In this document: in pieces, positions 14,206 through 24,471 of the stretch
Layout of the letters: every line of letters starts with the position of its first letter
Position numbering within the stretch: position 1 is the stretch's first letter
DNA from: Agrococcus pavilionensis RW1
GTDB lineage: Bacteria; Actinomycetota; Actinomycetes; Actinomycetales; Microbacteriaceae
DNA: 64,000 nucleotides
Reading direction: 5' to 3'
Assembly (NCBI RefSeq): GCF_000400485.1
Contig: NZ_ASHR01000004.1
Coordinates: 1 to 64,000, forward strand
Notes under the pieces: model-generated
The model's database searches: none
Seen by the model: only the letters and a program-made list of their open reading frames with translations
Told to the model about the DNA's origin: nothing
Program-made: the position numbers and the translations under genes

Positions 14206-16428
14206 TCAGTCCTCCTGCCCGACGGGCTCGAGCGTCAGGAACAGCCCGCCGTAGGGTGGCAGCCTCACGCTGAAGCTCTGGAGGTCGTCGACGTGGCCGA
14301 TGCCCTCGCCGGTCGCGGCATCGATCACCGCGTGCTGGGTCGGCAGCGCCTCGGAGTGCACCGTGCCGTCGACGCCCTCGCCCGAGAAGTTCAGCACCGT
14401 CACCTGGATCGGCGCGTCATCGGCGTCGGGCTTGCCGTCGTCGAGCCGGTGCACGAGGACGAGCATCGCGGGGTGCGCGACGTGCGGCACGTCGAGCTGC
14501 GTCGCGGTCGCGACGCCGTGGTCGCGGCGGATCTGCAGCACCTCGGCGAGCCGGTTCACGAACGATCCCGGCTCCTCGATCTGCGAGGGGAGCGAGCCGT
14601 AGAGCGAGCGGCCGCGCGGCATGCCTGCCGACGACGTCATCGCGTCGGGCGCGGCGTCGATCAGGTCGTGCGCGCCGCGCTCGATCCAGCGCGTGTCGCC
14701 CGTGTCGATGAGGTCGCGCACGTCGTCGGCGGGGAGCGTGAGCATGCCCGTGAGGTCCCAGCCCGAGAGCGCGAAGACGCCCGGCTGCCACGCGTTGTAC
14801 TTCGCGAGCAGGATGTGCGCGTCGCGGATCGCGGGCACCGCCTCCTCGGTGATGTCGTCGAGCGTCGCGAAGCCCTGCGTCGCCGCGATGAGCGAGGCGC
14901 TCGTGCACGCGATGCCGTTCTGCGTGAAGACGCGGTTGTAGTCGGCCTGCTCGGTCAGCGTCTCGGTGAGCTCGGCGCGGATGAGCTCGGCGAGCTCGCC
15001 GCCGGTGATCTCCTTGTGCCGGAAGGGGTAGACCTCGTCGCGGTGCCGCGTCGCCCAGTGCACGAGCTCGTAGGTGAGCTCGTCGTGGTTCTGCAGGCCG
15101 TGCACGAGCCCGACCGGCTCGACGCCGAGCTCGAGCGACGACATGAGCGTGAGCCGCAGGAACTCGGTGTCGCCGGTCGCGAGCGCGTGGTGGTAGCCGG
15201 GCCGGCTGACGAAGTCGTAGGAGAGGTCGGCGCCGACCGCGCTCGTGTCGCGGATGTCCTCGATCGTGAGGTTGAGCTCCTGGAACGTGAAGCCGCCCAC
15301 CTTCCGCACCATGCCGGCGATGATGTGGTTTGCGGCGTGGGAGAGCGGATGCCCCTCCGACCAGGCGGGCAGGCCCTCCGCGCTCTTCTCGACCCCGAGG
15401 AAGCCGTTCGCGTCGAGGCGCAGCGCGCTCGTGCCGAGGTCGCCGAGCGAGTGGAGCGCGTCGCCGATCACGAGCCGCATGCCCGCGAAGGTCGGGTCGA
15501 GCCAGTTGATCGACGGCTGCCCCTGCTTGAAGTAGTGGAGGTAGACCCAGCGGCGCTCGACGCCGTCGACGCCGAGCACCGGCGGGGTCGCGCTCCAGTT
15601 CGTCTCCTTCACGCCGGGCATGTAGAAGATGACGCGCTGCAGCTCGCCGATGATGTAGCCGCGGTCGCTCAGCTCGCGCTCGGCGGTCGCGTCCAGGTTC
15701 GCCGCGTCGCGGCCTTCCGGCACCTCGGGCAGCAGGTGCCAGTCCTCCGGCGGGATCTCGACCATGTGGTAGATCCCGGGGTAGTCCTTGAACGCCATCT
15801 CGGCGAGCCGGAAGTCGGCGCCCTTGCCCGTGTGGCCGGGCACGATGTCGTCGATGATCGAGCCGCTGTGCTCCTCAGCCACGTCGGAGAGCCGACGGAA
15901 CGCATCCTCGTCGCCGAAGGCGGGATCGATCTGCGTGCTGATGCGGTCGAAGTGGCCGTCGACGCTCGGCGTCTCCATCCAGTCGGTGATGCCGCCGGCG
16001 CGCTTCACGGGGCCCGTGTGCAGGCCGTTGATGCCGATGTGCTCGAACGCCGCCCAGAGCGCCTCCTCGCCGAGCGCGTCGAGGAACGACTGGCCCGGCC
16101 GGGTGATGAGCGAGATCGGGTAGGCGGTGAACCACACGTCGGCGACGCCGATCGCGCGCCGCGCGTCGGGGCGGGCGTAGGGGTTGCGCCACATCGACGG
16201 CTGGCCCGAGAGCTGCCGGCTGAGCACGTCGGCGTCCTTGAGCATCGACTGGCGCACGAGCCACTCGACGTAGGAGGGGTTGGATGCGTTCGCGGTGCGC
16301 GGGTCGGTGCGGAACCGCCGCACGCTGCCGCTGCGGAACTGGTCGCGCGGGCGCAGGCGGCGGGGACGAGCGGGGTATCGCTGCTCGTCGTAGGTGATCT
16401 CGGTGCCGTGCTCGTCGGGCTCATCCAC
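14206..16428 (-). CDS. GH13 trehalose synthase / maltose glucosyltransferase-like enzyme
   Basis: 740 residues. Catalytic GH13 features are in order: [13 protein letters not shown] (nucleophile Asp), [14 protein letters not shown] (acid/base Glu) and [15 protein letters not shown] (third Asp). The early part has [20 protein letters not shown] and [20 protein letters not shown], which differ from classical TreS but fit the longer trehalose-synthase-like subgroup. A beta-sandwich C-terminal domain follows ([18 protein letters not shown]). The expected reaction is isomerisation of maltose and trehalose, or related transglycosylation. Stands alone on the minus strand; substrate is inferred. Confidence 0.75.
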   Translation of the reverse strand: MDEPDEHGTEITYDEQRYPARPRRLRPRDQFRSGSVRRFRTDPRTANASNPSYVEWLVRQSMLKDADVLSRQLSGQPSMWRNPYARPDARRAIGVADVWFTAYPISLITRPGQSFLDALGEEALWAAFEHIGINGLHTGPVKRAGGITDWMETPSVDGHFDRISTQIDPAFGDEDAFRRLSDVAEEHSGSIIDDIVPGHTGKGADFRLAEMAFKDYPGIYHMVEIPPEDWHLLPEVPEGRDAANLDATAERELSDRGYIIGELQRVIFYMPGVKETNWSATPPVLGVDGVERRWVYLHYFKQGQPSINWLDPTFAGMRLVIGDALHSLGDLGTSALRLDANGFLGVEKSAEGLPAWSEGHPLSHAANHIIAGMVRKVGGFTFQELNLTIEDIRDTSAVGADLSYDFVSRPGYHHALATGDTEFLRLTLMSSLELGVEPVGLVHGLQNHDELTYELVHWATRHRDEVYPFRHKEITGGELAELIRAELTETLTEQADYNRVFTQNGIACTSASLIAATQGFATLDDITEEAVPAIRDAHILLAKYNAWQPGVFALSGWDLTGMLTLPADDVRDLIDTGDTRWIERGAHDLIDAAPDAMTSSAGMPRGRSLYGSLPSQIEEPGSFVNRLAEVLQIRRDHGVATATQLDVPHVAHPAMLVLVHRLDDGKPDADDAPIQVTVLNFSGEGVDGTVHSEALPTQHAVIDAATGEGIGHVDDLQSFSVRLPPYGGLFLTLEPVGQED

Positions 16429-16481
16429 GCCTGCATGTCTATCACTCTCGGTTGGGCGTGCCGTCCTGCCAGGATCGAGGC

Positions 16482-17519
16482 ATGCGTGCCCTCCTGATCG
16501 ACGCCGTCCGCTCGACTCCCGCCGTGCGCGACGTGCCGTCGCCGGTCGCTCCTGCGCGAGGCGTCGTGGTCGAGGTGCACGCGACGGGCCTGTGCCGCAG
16601 CGACTGGCACGCGTGGGCCGGCCACGACGACATCGCCTTCCCGCACGTGCCGGGCCACGAGCTCGCGGGCATCGTCGCCGAGGTGGGCGAGGGCGTCGAG
16701 CGGTGGCGCGTCGGCGACCGCGTGACGGTGCCGTTCGTGTGCGGCTGCGGGCGCTGCGAATGGTGCCTCGCGGGCGACGCGCAGGTGTGCCCGGCGCAGC
16801 AGCAGCCGGGCTTCACCCACTGGGGTTCCTTCGCCGAGCGCGTCGCGCTGCACGCTGCCGACGCGAACCTCGTCCGGGTCCCCGACGGCGTCGACGCCGC
16901 GACGGCGGCGGCGCTCGGCTGCCGCTTCGCGACCGCCTACCGCGCACTCGTCGCGCGTGCCCGCGTGCGGTCGGGGGAGTGGGTCGCGGTCGTCGGTGCC
17001 GGCGGCGTGGGCCTCAGCGCCGTCATGATCGCCCGCGCGCTCGGCGCCCGCGTCGTGGCGGTCGACCGCAACCCGGCGGCGCTCGAGCTCGCCGCCTCGC
17101 TCGGCGCCGAGGCGACCGTGCTCGCCGACGGGCGCGACGTGCCGACCGAGGTCGCGGCGATCACGGACGGCGGCGCGCACGTGGCGGTCGACGCTGTCGG
17201 GAGCGAGCAGACGGCGTCGGATGCGGTGCTGGGCCTGCGTCGTCGCGGCCGCCACGTGCAGATCGGCCTCCTGCCGCCCGTCGACGGGCACCCCCGAGTG
17301 CCGATGGACCGCGTGATCGCGTGGGAGCTCGACGTGCTCGGCAGCCACGGCATGGCGGCGGCCGACTACCCGGGCATGCTCGCCCTCATCGAGCGCGGCG
17401 TGCTCGAGCCGCAGCGGCTCATCGAGCGCACGGTCTCGCTCGAGGAGGCCGCGACCGTCCTGCCCGGCTTCGACCGCTCGAGCGCGGCCGGCGTGACGAT
17501 GATCGACCCGCGCCGCTGA
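16482..17519 (+). CDS. zinc-dependent alcohol dehydrogenase
   Basis: 345 residues from ATG 16482; CAGGAT ends 6 bases upstream, suggesting a leaderless transcript. Zinc ligands: Cys in [12 protein letters not shown], the GHE of PGHELAGIV, and the structural-zinc loop [17 protein letters not shown] with four cysteines. Rossmann motif [20 protein letters not shown]. Medium-chain dehydrogenase family; acts on an alcohol/aldehyde pair with NAD(P). Substrate unknown. It lies between two divergently placed GH13 genes. Confidence 0.88.
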   Translation: MRALLIDAVRSTPAVRDVPSPVAPARGVVVEVHATGLCRSDWHAWAGHDDIAFPHVPGHELAGIVAEVGEGVERWRVGDRVTVPFVCGCGRCEWCLAGDAQVCPAQQQPGFTHWGSFAERVALHAADANLVRVPDGVDAATAAALGCRFATAYRALVARARVRSGEWVAVVGAGGVGLSAVMIARALGARVVAVDRNPAALELAASLGAEATVLADGRDVPTEVAAITDGGAHVAVDAVGSEQTASDAVLGLRRRGRHVQIGLLPPVDGHPRVPMDRVIAWELDVLGSHGMAAADYPGMLALIERGVLEPQRLIERTVSLEEAATVLPGFDRSSAAGVTMIDPRR

Positions 17520-17527
17520 GCGACTCG

Positions 17528-18880
17528 CTAGGAGAGCACTGCCCAGCCGCGCGCACCGAGTCGCACGACGCCGTCGGCGAGCTCGGCGACGCCCGCCTCG
17601 ACGCTCGAGGCGTCGGCGGCCGGCAGCTCGACAGGCTCGTCGGCGAGGTTGAGCGCGGTGATGACGCGGTCGGCGTCGGTCGCCGTGCGCAGCACGATCG
17701 CTTCGTTGGCGAGGTGCACGACATCCGTCTGCGCGCGGTGCAGCCACGCGTGGCGACGGCGGAGGGCGAGCAGCGACGCGTGCACGCCGTACGCGTCGGC
17801 GGCTGCCGGCTCGAGCGCGTCGGGCGACGGCGGCTCCGCGGGAAACTCCGGCCGCACGGCGTCGTCGCCGCCGAGCCGCTCCTCTTTGCGCGCCTCGAAG
17901 CCCAGCTCGTCGCCCGCGTAGACGGAGGGGGTGCCGGCGACGGTCGCGAGCACGGCCATCGCATGCGGCACGAGCTCCGGACCGACCGCGGTCGCGATGC
18001 GCGTCACGTCGTGGTTGCCGATGAACGTCGAGGGCACGAAGTCGCGCACGAGGGCGTTGTGGCGCTCGATCGCGTGCGCGAGCTCGAAGCAGTTGCGATC
18101 GGCGAGGCCGTGCCAGATGCCCTGCCACAGCTCGTACTGCGTCAACGAGTCCAACGTCGACTCGCGCACGATCGCCGCGGCGTCGCCGTGGATGACCTCC
18201 CCGGTGAAGTAGGCGTCGGGGAACCGCTCTCGCACGCGCGGCAGCACTCGCGCCCAGAACGCGGGCGGCACGGCGTATGCCGCGTCGAGCCGCCAGCCGT
18301 CGATGCCGCGCTGGAGCCAGTGGGTCATGACGTCGACGACGAGGTCGGCCACCGCATCCGCGTCGTGGTCGAGCGCGACGAGCTGGTCGTGGCCCTCGAA
18401 CACGTCGGCGGGGACCGGCTCGCCGGGCGACCAGCTGTCCCAGTGGACGCGGAAGAGCCCGGCGGTCTCAGCCGCCCGCCCCTGCTCCTCGAGTGCGAGG
18501 AAGGCGGGATGCGCTCGGCCGACGTGATTGAAGACGCCGTCGAGCAGCACGCGGATGCCGCGCTCGCGGCACGCGGCGACGAGCCGGTCGAAGTCGCCCT
18601 CGTCGCCGAGCCGCGGATCGATGCGGAAGTGGTCGATCGTGTCGTAGCCGTGCGTCGCGGAGGCGAAGACCGGCCCGAGCTGCAGGCCGTTGAGCCCGAG
18701 CGCGACGAGGTGGTCGAGCCACGCCTCGAGGTGGCCGAGCCGATGCTCGACCGCGGTCTCGGCCGGCGGCGCGTCGGGGCGGATGGGCGCGCCGACGAAG
18801 CCGAGCGGGTAGACGTGCCACCACATGACGTGCTGGACCCAGTCGGGCTCGGCGTGCGGTCGCGGTGCAGGATCGGTCAC
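17528..18880 (-). CDS. GH13 alpha-amylase-family glycosidase
   Basis: 450 residues from GTG 18880 (TDPAPRPHAEPDWVQHV). GH13 regions: LLDGVFNHVG (region I), GWRLDAAYAVP (nucleophile Asp), YFTGEVIHGD (acid/base Glu), FIGNHDVTRIAT (third Asp). No signal peptide, so cytoplasmic. The compact (alpha/beta)8 barrel and short C-terminal domain fit a small maltogenic or trehalose-related glycosidase. It stops 9 bases after the convergent alcohol dehydrogenase. Confidence 0.88.
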   Translation of the reverse strand: MTDPAPRPHAEPDWVQHVMWWHVYPLGFVGAPIRPDAPPAETAVEHRLGHLEAWLDHLVALGLNGLQLGPVFASATHGYDTIDHFRIDPRLGDEGDFDRLVAACRERGIRVLLDGVFNHVGRAHPAFLALEEQGRAAETAGLFRVHWDSWSPGEPVPADVFEGHDQLVALDHDADAVADLVVDVMTHWLQRGIDGWRLDAAYAVPPAFWARVLPRVRERFPDAYFTGEVIHGDAAAIVRESTLDSLTQYELWQGIWHGLADRNCFELAHAIERHNALVRDFVPSTFIGNHDVTRIATAVGPELVPHAMAVLATVAGTPSVYAGDELGFEARKEERLGGDDAVRPEFPAEPPSPDALEPAAADAYGVHASLLALRRRHAWLHRAQTDVVHLANEAIVLRTATDADRVITALNLADEPVELPAADASSVEAGVAELADGVVRLGARGWAVLS

Positions 18881-18906
18881 CGCTCCATCCTGCACCGAAC
18901 CCGATG

Positions 18907-19620
18907 TCAAGCCTCTCCGAGCAGCGACAGGCCCGCCGCGACCGCGAAGCCGACGACCGTCGCGAGGCCCGCGAGCGACTTCGCCTTCTCGCGCGCCTCG
19001 GGGATCATCGCGTCGATGAGCATGACGAGCAGCGCGCCGGCCGCGATGCCGTCGATCGTGCCGACGACCGCCGGGGATGCAGCGTCGGCGACCAGTCGGC
19101 CGGCGACGGCCGCGAGCGCGCAGACGACCGCGACGGCGGTCCAGAGCCCGAGCGCGAAGCGCCTCGAGCGACCGTCGCGCAGCATGTCGGCGGATGCGCC
19201 GATCGACTCGGGCAGGTTGGAGACGAAGATCGAGACGAGCAACGCCACGCTCACGCCGCCGCCGGCCGCGAGGCCGATGCCGAGCACCGCTTGCTCGGGG
19301 ATGCCGTCGAGCAGCGCGCCGACCGCGAGCGGGAAGCCCGCGGCCCCGCCGCCGCGCCGGCCCGACCACCGCTCGACGGCGCGGTCGGCGGCGAAGTAGG
19401 CGAGCGCGCCGACGGCGAGGCCGATGCCGACCCCGACCGGGCCGCCCTCCTCGACGCCGGCCTCAGCGAGCTCGAACGCGACCGAGGCGATGAGCGCTCC
19501 GGCACCGAAGGCGAGCACGACGCCGACCGTGCGATCCGACCACGGCCGGGCGACCGCGAGCAGCGCGCCCACGAGCAGCGAGCCGGCGGCGATCCCGCCC
19601 CACAGCAGTGCCTCGAGCAT
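18907..19620 (-). CDS. ZIP-family metal transporter
   Basis: 237 residues from ATG 19620, chosen because GGGAGA lies 6-10 bases upstream; an ATG at 19632 is also possible. About eight hydrophobic segments. The two central helices carry LLDGIPEQAVLGIGLAAGGG and SIFVSNLPESIGASADML, the conserved metal-site helices of the ZIP family (P-E-x pairs). Probably imports or exports Zn2+ or another divalent cation across the cytoplasmic membrane. Follows the SMP-30 gene after 40 bases on the same strand. Confidence 0.82.
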   Translation of the reverse strand: MLEALLWGGIAAGSLLVGALLAVARPWSDRTVGVVLAFGAGALIASVAFELAEAGVEEGGPVGVGIGLAVGALAYFAADRAVERWSGRRGGGAAGFPLAVGALLDGIPEQAVLGIGLAAGGGVSVALLVSIFVSNLPESIGASADMLRDGRSRRFALGLWTAVAVVCALAAVAGRLVADAASPAVVGTIDGIAAGALLVMLIDAMIPEAREKAKSLAGLATVVGFAVAAGLSLLGEA

Positions 19621-19660
19621 CGCTTCTCCCATCGGAGGCCAGACCTGCGCGATGCGCTCG

Positions 19661-20506
19661 TCAGCCCGCGAACTCCCGCACCGGCAGACCGGTGACGCCG
19701 GGGTCGACGGCGAAGAGCGCACCGGCGGTCGGCTCCTCGTCATCGGGGAGGCCCTCGCGCGACGTGGTGATGAAGAGCCGGTCCAGGCGCTCGCCGCCGA
19801 ACGCGCACGCGGTCACCTTCGTCACGCCGGGCACCTCGACGCGGCCGTCGAGCGTGCCGTCGGGACGGAACCGCAGCACCGCGCCCTGGTTCACGGCCGC
19901 GACCCACACGCATCCGTCGGCATCGACCGTGAGCCCGTCGGGGTGGCCGTCGTCGGGGAGCGAGGCGAGCTCGCGCCGGTTCGTGAGCCCCGTCTCGCGC
20001 GCGTAGTCGAAGACGGCGACCGCGCCCGTCGGGGTGTCGTCGTAGTAGGCGAGCGAGCCGTCGGGGCTCCACTCGAGGCCGTTCGAGACCGTCACGCCGC
20101 TCAGCACCGTGCTCGTCGAGCCGTCGGGGTCGAGGCGGTAGAGGGATGCGGCGCCGGGCGACTGGTCGTAGGCCATCGAGCCGCAGTAGAAGCGGCCGTC
20201 GGGGTCGCAGCCGCCCTCGTTCATGCGGATGTCGCTCGACGACCAGAGCTCGGGGAGGCGGTGGAGCGTGCCGTCGAGATCCTCGAGCGCGAAGCCGCGC
20301 TCGATGCCGATCACCGCCCCGCCGCCGCGCCGCGGCCGCACGCACGCGACGATCGAGTCGACGTGCCGCCGCTCGATGCCGGTCTCGGTGAGGGTCAGGA
20401 TGTCGCCGGCGAGCATGTCGAGCCAGCGCAGCCCGCCCCACCACTCCGACCAGACGGGCCCTTCGCCGTGGTAGGCGATCGGGTCGGTGATCTGCTCGGC
20501 GCGCAT
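19661..20506 (-). CDS. SMP-30/gluconolactonase/LRE family protein
   Basis: 281 residues; six-bladed propeller. Metal-binding residues are visible: Glu in AYHGEGPVWSEW, Asn in RMNEGGCDPDGRFYCGSMAY, Asn in VSNGLEWSPDG and Asp in GHPDGLTVDADGCVW. The family hydrolyses sugar lactones with a bound divalent cation. Followed 40 bases later by the ZIP transporter. The upstream neighbour is the frameshifted methyltransferase (73 bases). Substrate unknown. Confidence 0.9.
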   Translation of the reverse strand: MRAEQITDPIAYHGEGPVWSEWWGGLRWLDMLAGDILTLTETGIERRHVDSIVACVRPRRGGGAVIGIERGFALEDLDGTLHRLPELWSSSDIRMNEGGCDPDGRFYCGSMAYDQSPGAASLYRLDPDGSTSTVLSGVTVSNGLEWSPDGSLAYYDDTPTGAVAVFDYARETGLTNRRELASLPDDGHPDGLTVDADGCVWVAAVNQGAVLRFRPDGTLDGRVEVPGVTKVTACAFGGERLDRLFITTSREGLPDDEEPTAGALFAVDPGVTGLPVREFAG

Positions 20507-20578
20507 CGGCTCTCCTTCGCTCGGGACTGGGGCCAGCCAAGCGCGCCGACCTGGGAACCGCGGGGGAGCGACGCGCGC

Positions 20579-21206
20579 TCAGCGCTTGAGCGCCGCGATG
20601 CGCTCGATCGTGCCCGCCTTCCGCCGCTCCGCCTCGACGACCGCGAATCCGGCTGCCTCGACGAGCGGCCGCTGGCGGCGGGTGAAGTGCTCGCCCGCAA
20701 CGCGGATCGTCAGCTGCTCGACCAGCCGCTGCGCCGCCCGCAGCGGCCACGCGGTGCTCGCGACGTGATCGAGCAGCAGCAGTGTGCCGCCGGGCGCGAG
20801 CACGCGGTGCATCTCGGCGATCGCGGCCTCGGGGCGGGGGATGCTGCACAGGCCGAGCGCGCAGACGGCGGTGTCGAACGACGCGTCGGGGAACGGCAGC
20901 CGCTCCGCGTCGCCCTCGACGAGCTCGACGGCGCGGCCCAGCCGTGCCGCGCGCCGACGCGCCTCGGCGAGCATGCGCGGGCTCAGGTCGATGCCGGTGA
21001 CGGATGCGTCGAGCGGGTAGTGCGGGAGGTTCGCCCCCCGTGCCGACGGCGACGTCGAGCACGCGGCCGTGCGCCCTCGCGCCGAGCCACTCGTGGCCGC
21101 CCGCGAACCAGCACCGCTCGAGCGGGCGCATACCGCGGTCGTAGCGGGGCGCGGCCTCATCCCACAACCGGCGCTGCCGCGCCGTCGCATCCTCGCGCCT
21201 CGCCAT
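20579..21206 (-). pseudogene. class I SAM-dependent methyltransferase, frameshifted
   Basis: From ATG 21206 (MARREDATARQRRLWDEAA; GGAGG 7 bases upstream) the frame runs through motif I as VLDVAVGTG and then turns to nonsense. In the adjacent frame the protein continues as GANLPHYPLDASVTGIDLSP, then RLPFPDASFDTAVCALGLCS and HRVLAPGGTLLLLDHVAS to a stop at 20579. The switch falls in a run of six C at 21034-21039 (plus strand); five would give a continuous 208-residue ubiE-like enzyme. So one extra base in a homopolymer, real or artefactual, inactivates it as written. Confidence 0.85.
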
Positions 21207-21399
21207 CGCCATCCCTCCTCACCGGCGATGCTCGTCGCCCGCGATGGGCTCGTCAAGACGGCAGCCGCACCACCGGTCGAGCCTTCGGGAATAGTTCGGA
21301 TTTGAAGTGGTTGCATTGACCGTGCGGGATCGGATCTCGCTCGACAGCAGCTCGAAGCGCCGCACGACGCGGCGCCGATCACCCTCAAGGAGACGATTC

Positions 21400-21975
21400 A
21401 TGTCGAAGATCGCCATCATCACCGGCAGCACCCGCCCCGGCCGCATCAACCGCGGCGTCGCGGACTGGGTCCTCGAGCTCGCGCAGCAGCGCGGCGACGC
21501 GGAGTACGAGCTGGTCGACATCGCCGACTACGACCTGCCGCTCTACGACGAGCCGCTGCCGGCTGCGTATCAGCAGTACTCGAAGGACCACACCAAGCGC
21601 TGGGCGGCGAAGATCGCCGAGTTCGACGGCTACGTCTTCGTCACGGGCGAGTACAACCACTCCGTGACTCCGGCGCTCGCCAACGCGATCTCCTTCCTCA
21701 ACGCCGAGTGGAACGACAAGGCCGCCGGCATCGTCGGCTACGGCTCCGCCATGGGCGTCCGCGCGATCGAGCACCTCCGCGGCATCCTCTCGGAGCTCCA
21801 GGTCGCACACGTGCAGAAGACGGGCATGTTCTCGCTCTTCACCGACTTCGAGAACTTCTCCACCTTCAAGCCGACCGAGCTGCAGGCCGAGTCCGTGCCG
21901 CCGATGCTCGACCAGCTCATCGTCTGGACGAAGGCGATGGAGTCGGTGCGCGAGGGCGCGCTCGTCGACGCCTGA
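21400..21975 (+). CDS. NADPH-dependent FMN reductase family protein
   Basis: 191 residues from ATG 21400 with CAAGGAG upstream. Flavodoxin-like fold: N-terminal IAIITGSTRPGRINRGVADW (phosphate-binding loop), YVFVTGEYNHSVTPALANAI (flavin loop) and GIVGYGSAMGVRAIEHLRG. Typical of chromate/quinone-type NAD(P)H:FMN reductases. A terminator hairpin follows at once, so it is monocistronic. Confidence 0.9.
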   Translation: MSKIAIITGSTRPGRINRGVADWVLELAQQRGDAEYELVDIADYDLPLYDEPLPAAYQQYSKDHTKRWAAKIAEFDGYVFVTGEYNHSVTPALANAISFLNAEWNDKAAGIVGYGSAMGVRAIEHLRGILSELQVAHVQKTGMFSLFTDFENFSTFKPTELQAESVPPMLDQLIVWTKAMESVREGALVDA

Positions 21976-21990
21976 CGCATCCAGCACGAG

Positions 21991-22016
21991 GCGGGCCTCC
22001 CGGTCGGGAGGCCCGC
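21991..22016 (+). terminator. Rho-independent-like hairpin
   Basis: GCGGGCCTCCC/GGGAGGCCCGC, an 11-bp perfect stem with a GGTC loop, 15 bases after the FMN reductase stop and followed by TTCGTC. May also serve the convergent putP gene. Confidence 0.75.
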
Positions 22017-22126
22017 TTCGTCGCGTCACGCGGACCTACGCGGACCCAATCCGGTGGGGCGGATCCCGCATCTCGGGTCCGCGCCGTCGGAACGGATCCG
22101 CGGGAAGCGGTCGGGTCGCCGTGGCG

Positions 22127-23686
22127 TCAAGGGAGGACGTTGTGATCGGCCGCGGCCGCCGGGCTCACGTCGGCCGGCTCGTTGCGCTTGATCGCGACGA
22201 TGCGGCCCGTGCGGGTGAACTCCTCCTGCACGTCGTCGTCGTGGCGCTGCGTCGCGAGGCTCACGAGCATCGCGACGAGCAGGTTGAGCGCGAAGCCGGG
22301 CACGATCTCGTAGAGCGTGAAGACGGCGATGTCGGTCGCCTGCTCGATCGCGTCCCAGATGAACACGGTCGCGGCGCCGACGATCATGCCGGCGAGCGCG
22401 CCCCAGTTCGTCAGGCGGCGCCAGAACAGGCTCAGCAGCACGATCGGGCCGAACGCGGCGCCGAATCCCGCCCACGCGAATCCGACGAGGCCGAGGATCG
22501 TGTCGGACGGGCTGATCGCGAGCACCGCGGCGATCGTGGCGACCGCGAGCACGCACGCGCGGCCGAGCAGCACGAGCGTGCGCTGCGAGGGCTGACGCTT
22601 CACGAAGACCTGGAAGAGGTCCTCGACGAGCGCCGAGGAGCAGACGATGAGCTGGCTCGAGAGCGTCGACATGATCGCCGCGAGCACCGCCGCGAGCACG
22701 AGGCCCGCGACGAAGGGGTGCAGCAGCGCTTGCGACATCGCGAGCACGACCGTCTCGGGGTTGTCGAGGCCGACGCCCGACTGCTGCACGTAGGCGATGC
22801 CGATGAAGCCGGAGATGACGGCGCCGACGAGCGAGATGATCATCCAGGAGATGCCGATGCGGCGCGCGGGACGGGCGTCGGGCACCGACTTGAGCGCCAT
22901 GAAGCGCACGATGATGTGCGGCTGGCCGACGTAGCCGAGCCCCCACGCGAGCGAGGAGACGATGCCGAGCACCGCGAGGCCGTCGAGGTCGGCGGGGATG
23001 AGGCCCTGCAGCTCGGCGCCGGAGTCGGCGATTCCCTCCTGCACGCCCGCGAGCCCGCCGACCGTGAAGAACGCGATGACGGGGATGATGATGAGCGCGA
23101 GGAACATCATGAGGCCCTGCACGACGTCGGTGAGCGATGCGCCGAGGAAGCCGCCGAAGAGCGTGTAGAGGAGCGTGACGCCGCTCACGAGCAGCATGCC
23201 CCAGACGTACTCGGCGCCGAACGACGACTCGAAGAAGACGCCGCCGGCCACCATGCCGGAGGAGACGTAGAACGTGAAGAACACGAGGATGATGAGGCCC
23301 GACACGATGCGGAGCGAGCGGGAGCGGTCGCGCAGCCGGTTCTCGAAGAAGCTCGGGATCGTGATGGAGTTCTTCGCCACCTCGGTGTAGGCGCGCAGTC
23401 GCGGTGCGACGAACTTCCAGTTGAGGTAGGCGCCGATCGTCAGGCCGATCGCGATCCACGCCTCGATGAGCCCTGCCGCGTAGATCGCGCCGGGGAGGCC
23501 CATGAGCAGCCAGCCCGACATGTCGGACGCGCCTGCCGAGAGCGCCGCGGTGACGGGGCTCAGCTCGCGGCCCGCGAGCATGTAGTCCTCGTGGCTCTTC
23601 GTCTTCCGCGCGGCGTAGACGCCGATGGCGATCATCGCGGCGAAGTAGAGCCCGATGGCGAGCAGCTGGAAGGTCACGTCAGACAT
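22127..23686 (-). CDS. putP: sodium/proline symporter
   Basis: 519 residues with about 13 hydrophobic helices. Characteristic SSS-family motifs: KTKSHEDYMLAGRELSPVTA near the start, SAGASDMSGWLLMGLPGAIY, YVGQPHIIVRFMALKSVPDA and LAAIMSTLSSQLIVCSSALV. These are close to PutP consensus, so Na+-coupled L-proline uptake is the best call; related solutes are possible. Divergent from the PadR gene with about 130 bases between. Confidence 0.92.
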   Translation of the reverse strand: MSDVTFQLLAIGLYFAAMIAIGVYAARKTKSHEDYMLAGRELSPVTAALSAGASDMSGWLLMGLPGAIYAAGLIEAWIAIGLTIGAYLNWKFVAPRLRAYTEVAKNSITIPSFFENRLRDRSRSLRIVSGLIILVFFTFYVSSGMVAGGVFFESSFGAEYVWGMLLVSGVTLLYTLFGGFLGASLTDVVQGLMMFLALIIIPVIAFFTVGGLAGVQEGIADSGAELQGLIPADLDGLAVLGIVSSLAWGLGYVGQPHIIVRFMALKSVPDARPARRIGISWMIISLVGAVISGFIGIAYVQQSGVGLDNPETVVLAMSQALLHPFVAGLVLAAVLAAIMSTLSSQLIVCSSALVEDLFQVFVKRQPSQRTLVLLGRACVLAVATIAAVLAISPSDTILGLVGFAWAGFGAAFGPIVLLSLFWRRLTNWGALAGMIVGAATVFIWDAIEQATDIAVFTLYEIVPGFALNLLVAMLVSLATQRHDDDVQEEFTRTGRIVAIKRNEPADVSPAAAADHNVLP

Positions 23687-23769
23687 CGTCGTCTCCCTCT
23701 GTCGGTGCGGTGATCAGCCTATCCGGACACCGTTCCCACGGTGTCCACCCTCTTCCGCTCGGCGTCTCG

Positions 23770-23791
23770 GCGATATATCGTTGGCTATCGC
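23770..23791. promoter_or_regulatory. inverted repeat upstream of the PadR gene, candidate operator
   Basis: GCGATA (23770-23775) and TATCGC (23786-23791) are exact inverted arms spaced by 10 bases and overlap an AT-rich CGATATATCG that could hold the -10. It lies 25 bases before the PadR start codon, a natural site for autoregulation. Confidence 0.5.
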
Positions 23792-23815
23792 TCACGCGAC
23801 GACGAGGAGGTCATC

Positions 23816-24436
23816 GTGCACGGTGCAAGGGGCGGCTACGGGCCGCCGAGAGACGGCTACGGGCACGGCCGGGACGGCTTCGGGCCCGGTCGGGACGGCT
23901 ACGGCCCACGGGGGTTCGGGTTCGGCCCGCCCGGGGCGGGCATGTGGGAGGCGATGGAGCAGCTGCGCTCGGCCTTCGAGAAGCGCGGGGGACCGACGCG
24001 CATGGGGCGCGGCGACGTGCGGGCAGCGGTCATCGCGCTGCTCGCCGAGCGGCCGATGCACGGCTACCAGATCATCCGCGAGATCGAGGAGCGCAGCGGC
24101 GGCGCGTGGCGCCCGAGCGCCGGCTCCGTCTACCCGACGCTGCAGCTGCTCGCCGACGAGGGCCTCATCGCGGCCGAGGAGGCGAACGGGCGGAAGACCT
24201 ACTCGCTCACGGAGGCGGGGCGCGCGGAGGCCGACGAGGCCGCCGACCGGCCGGCCCCGTGGCTCGCGACCGAGCGCGGGCCCGGCGGTCACGGCGCGCT
24301 CCCGCGCGCGGGCATGGATCTCGCGCAAGCGGCCGCCCAGGTGCATCGCTCCGGCAGCCCCGAGCAGGTGCAGCGAGCGGTGGAGGTGCTCGACGAAGCA
24401 CGGCGTAGGCTCTACGCCATCCTCGCCCAGGACTGA
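23816..24436 (+). CDS. PadR-family transcriptional regulator with a glycine-rich N-terminal extension
   Basis: 206 residues from GTG 23816; GAGGAGG is 5 bases upstream. Residues 1-50 are a low-complexity array of GRDGYG/GRDGFG units. The winged helix follows (RAAVIALLAERPMHGYQIIR, then WRPSAGSVYPTLQLLADEGL and ANGRKTYSLTEAGR), a clear PadR domain. The C-terminal helix (VQRAVEVLDEARRRLYAIL) is the dimerisation element. The next gene, an AarF-type kinase, starts 36 bases later and is likely in the same operon. Confidence 0.9.
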   Translation: MHGARGGYGPPRDGYGHGRDGFGPGRDGYGPRGFGFGPPGAGMWEAMEQLRSAFEKRGGPTRMGRGDVRAAVIALLAERPMHGYQIIREIEERSGGAWRPSAGSVYPTLQLLADEGLIAAEEANGRKTYSLTEAGRAEADEAADRPAPWLATERGPGGHGALPRAGMDLAQAAAQVHRSGSPEQVQRAVEVLDEARRRLYAILAQD

Positions 24437-24471
24437 CCCGGATCCCGCCGCGGCGGGCGCAAGGAGTGGCC

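Noticed and set aside
16394-19399. very long open frame (1001 codons) on the plus strand
   Set aside because: It lies opposite real GH13 and other genes and is arginine/glycine rich without motifs; long antisense frames are expected at this GC content. The same applies to the long frames opposite 9667-11868, 14293-16497, 22121-23713, 32530-33882 and 45673-48960.
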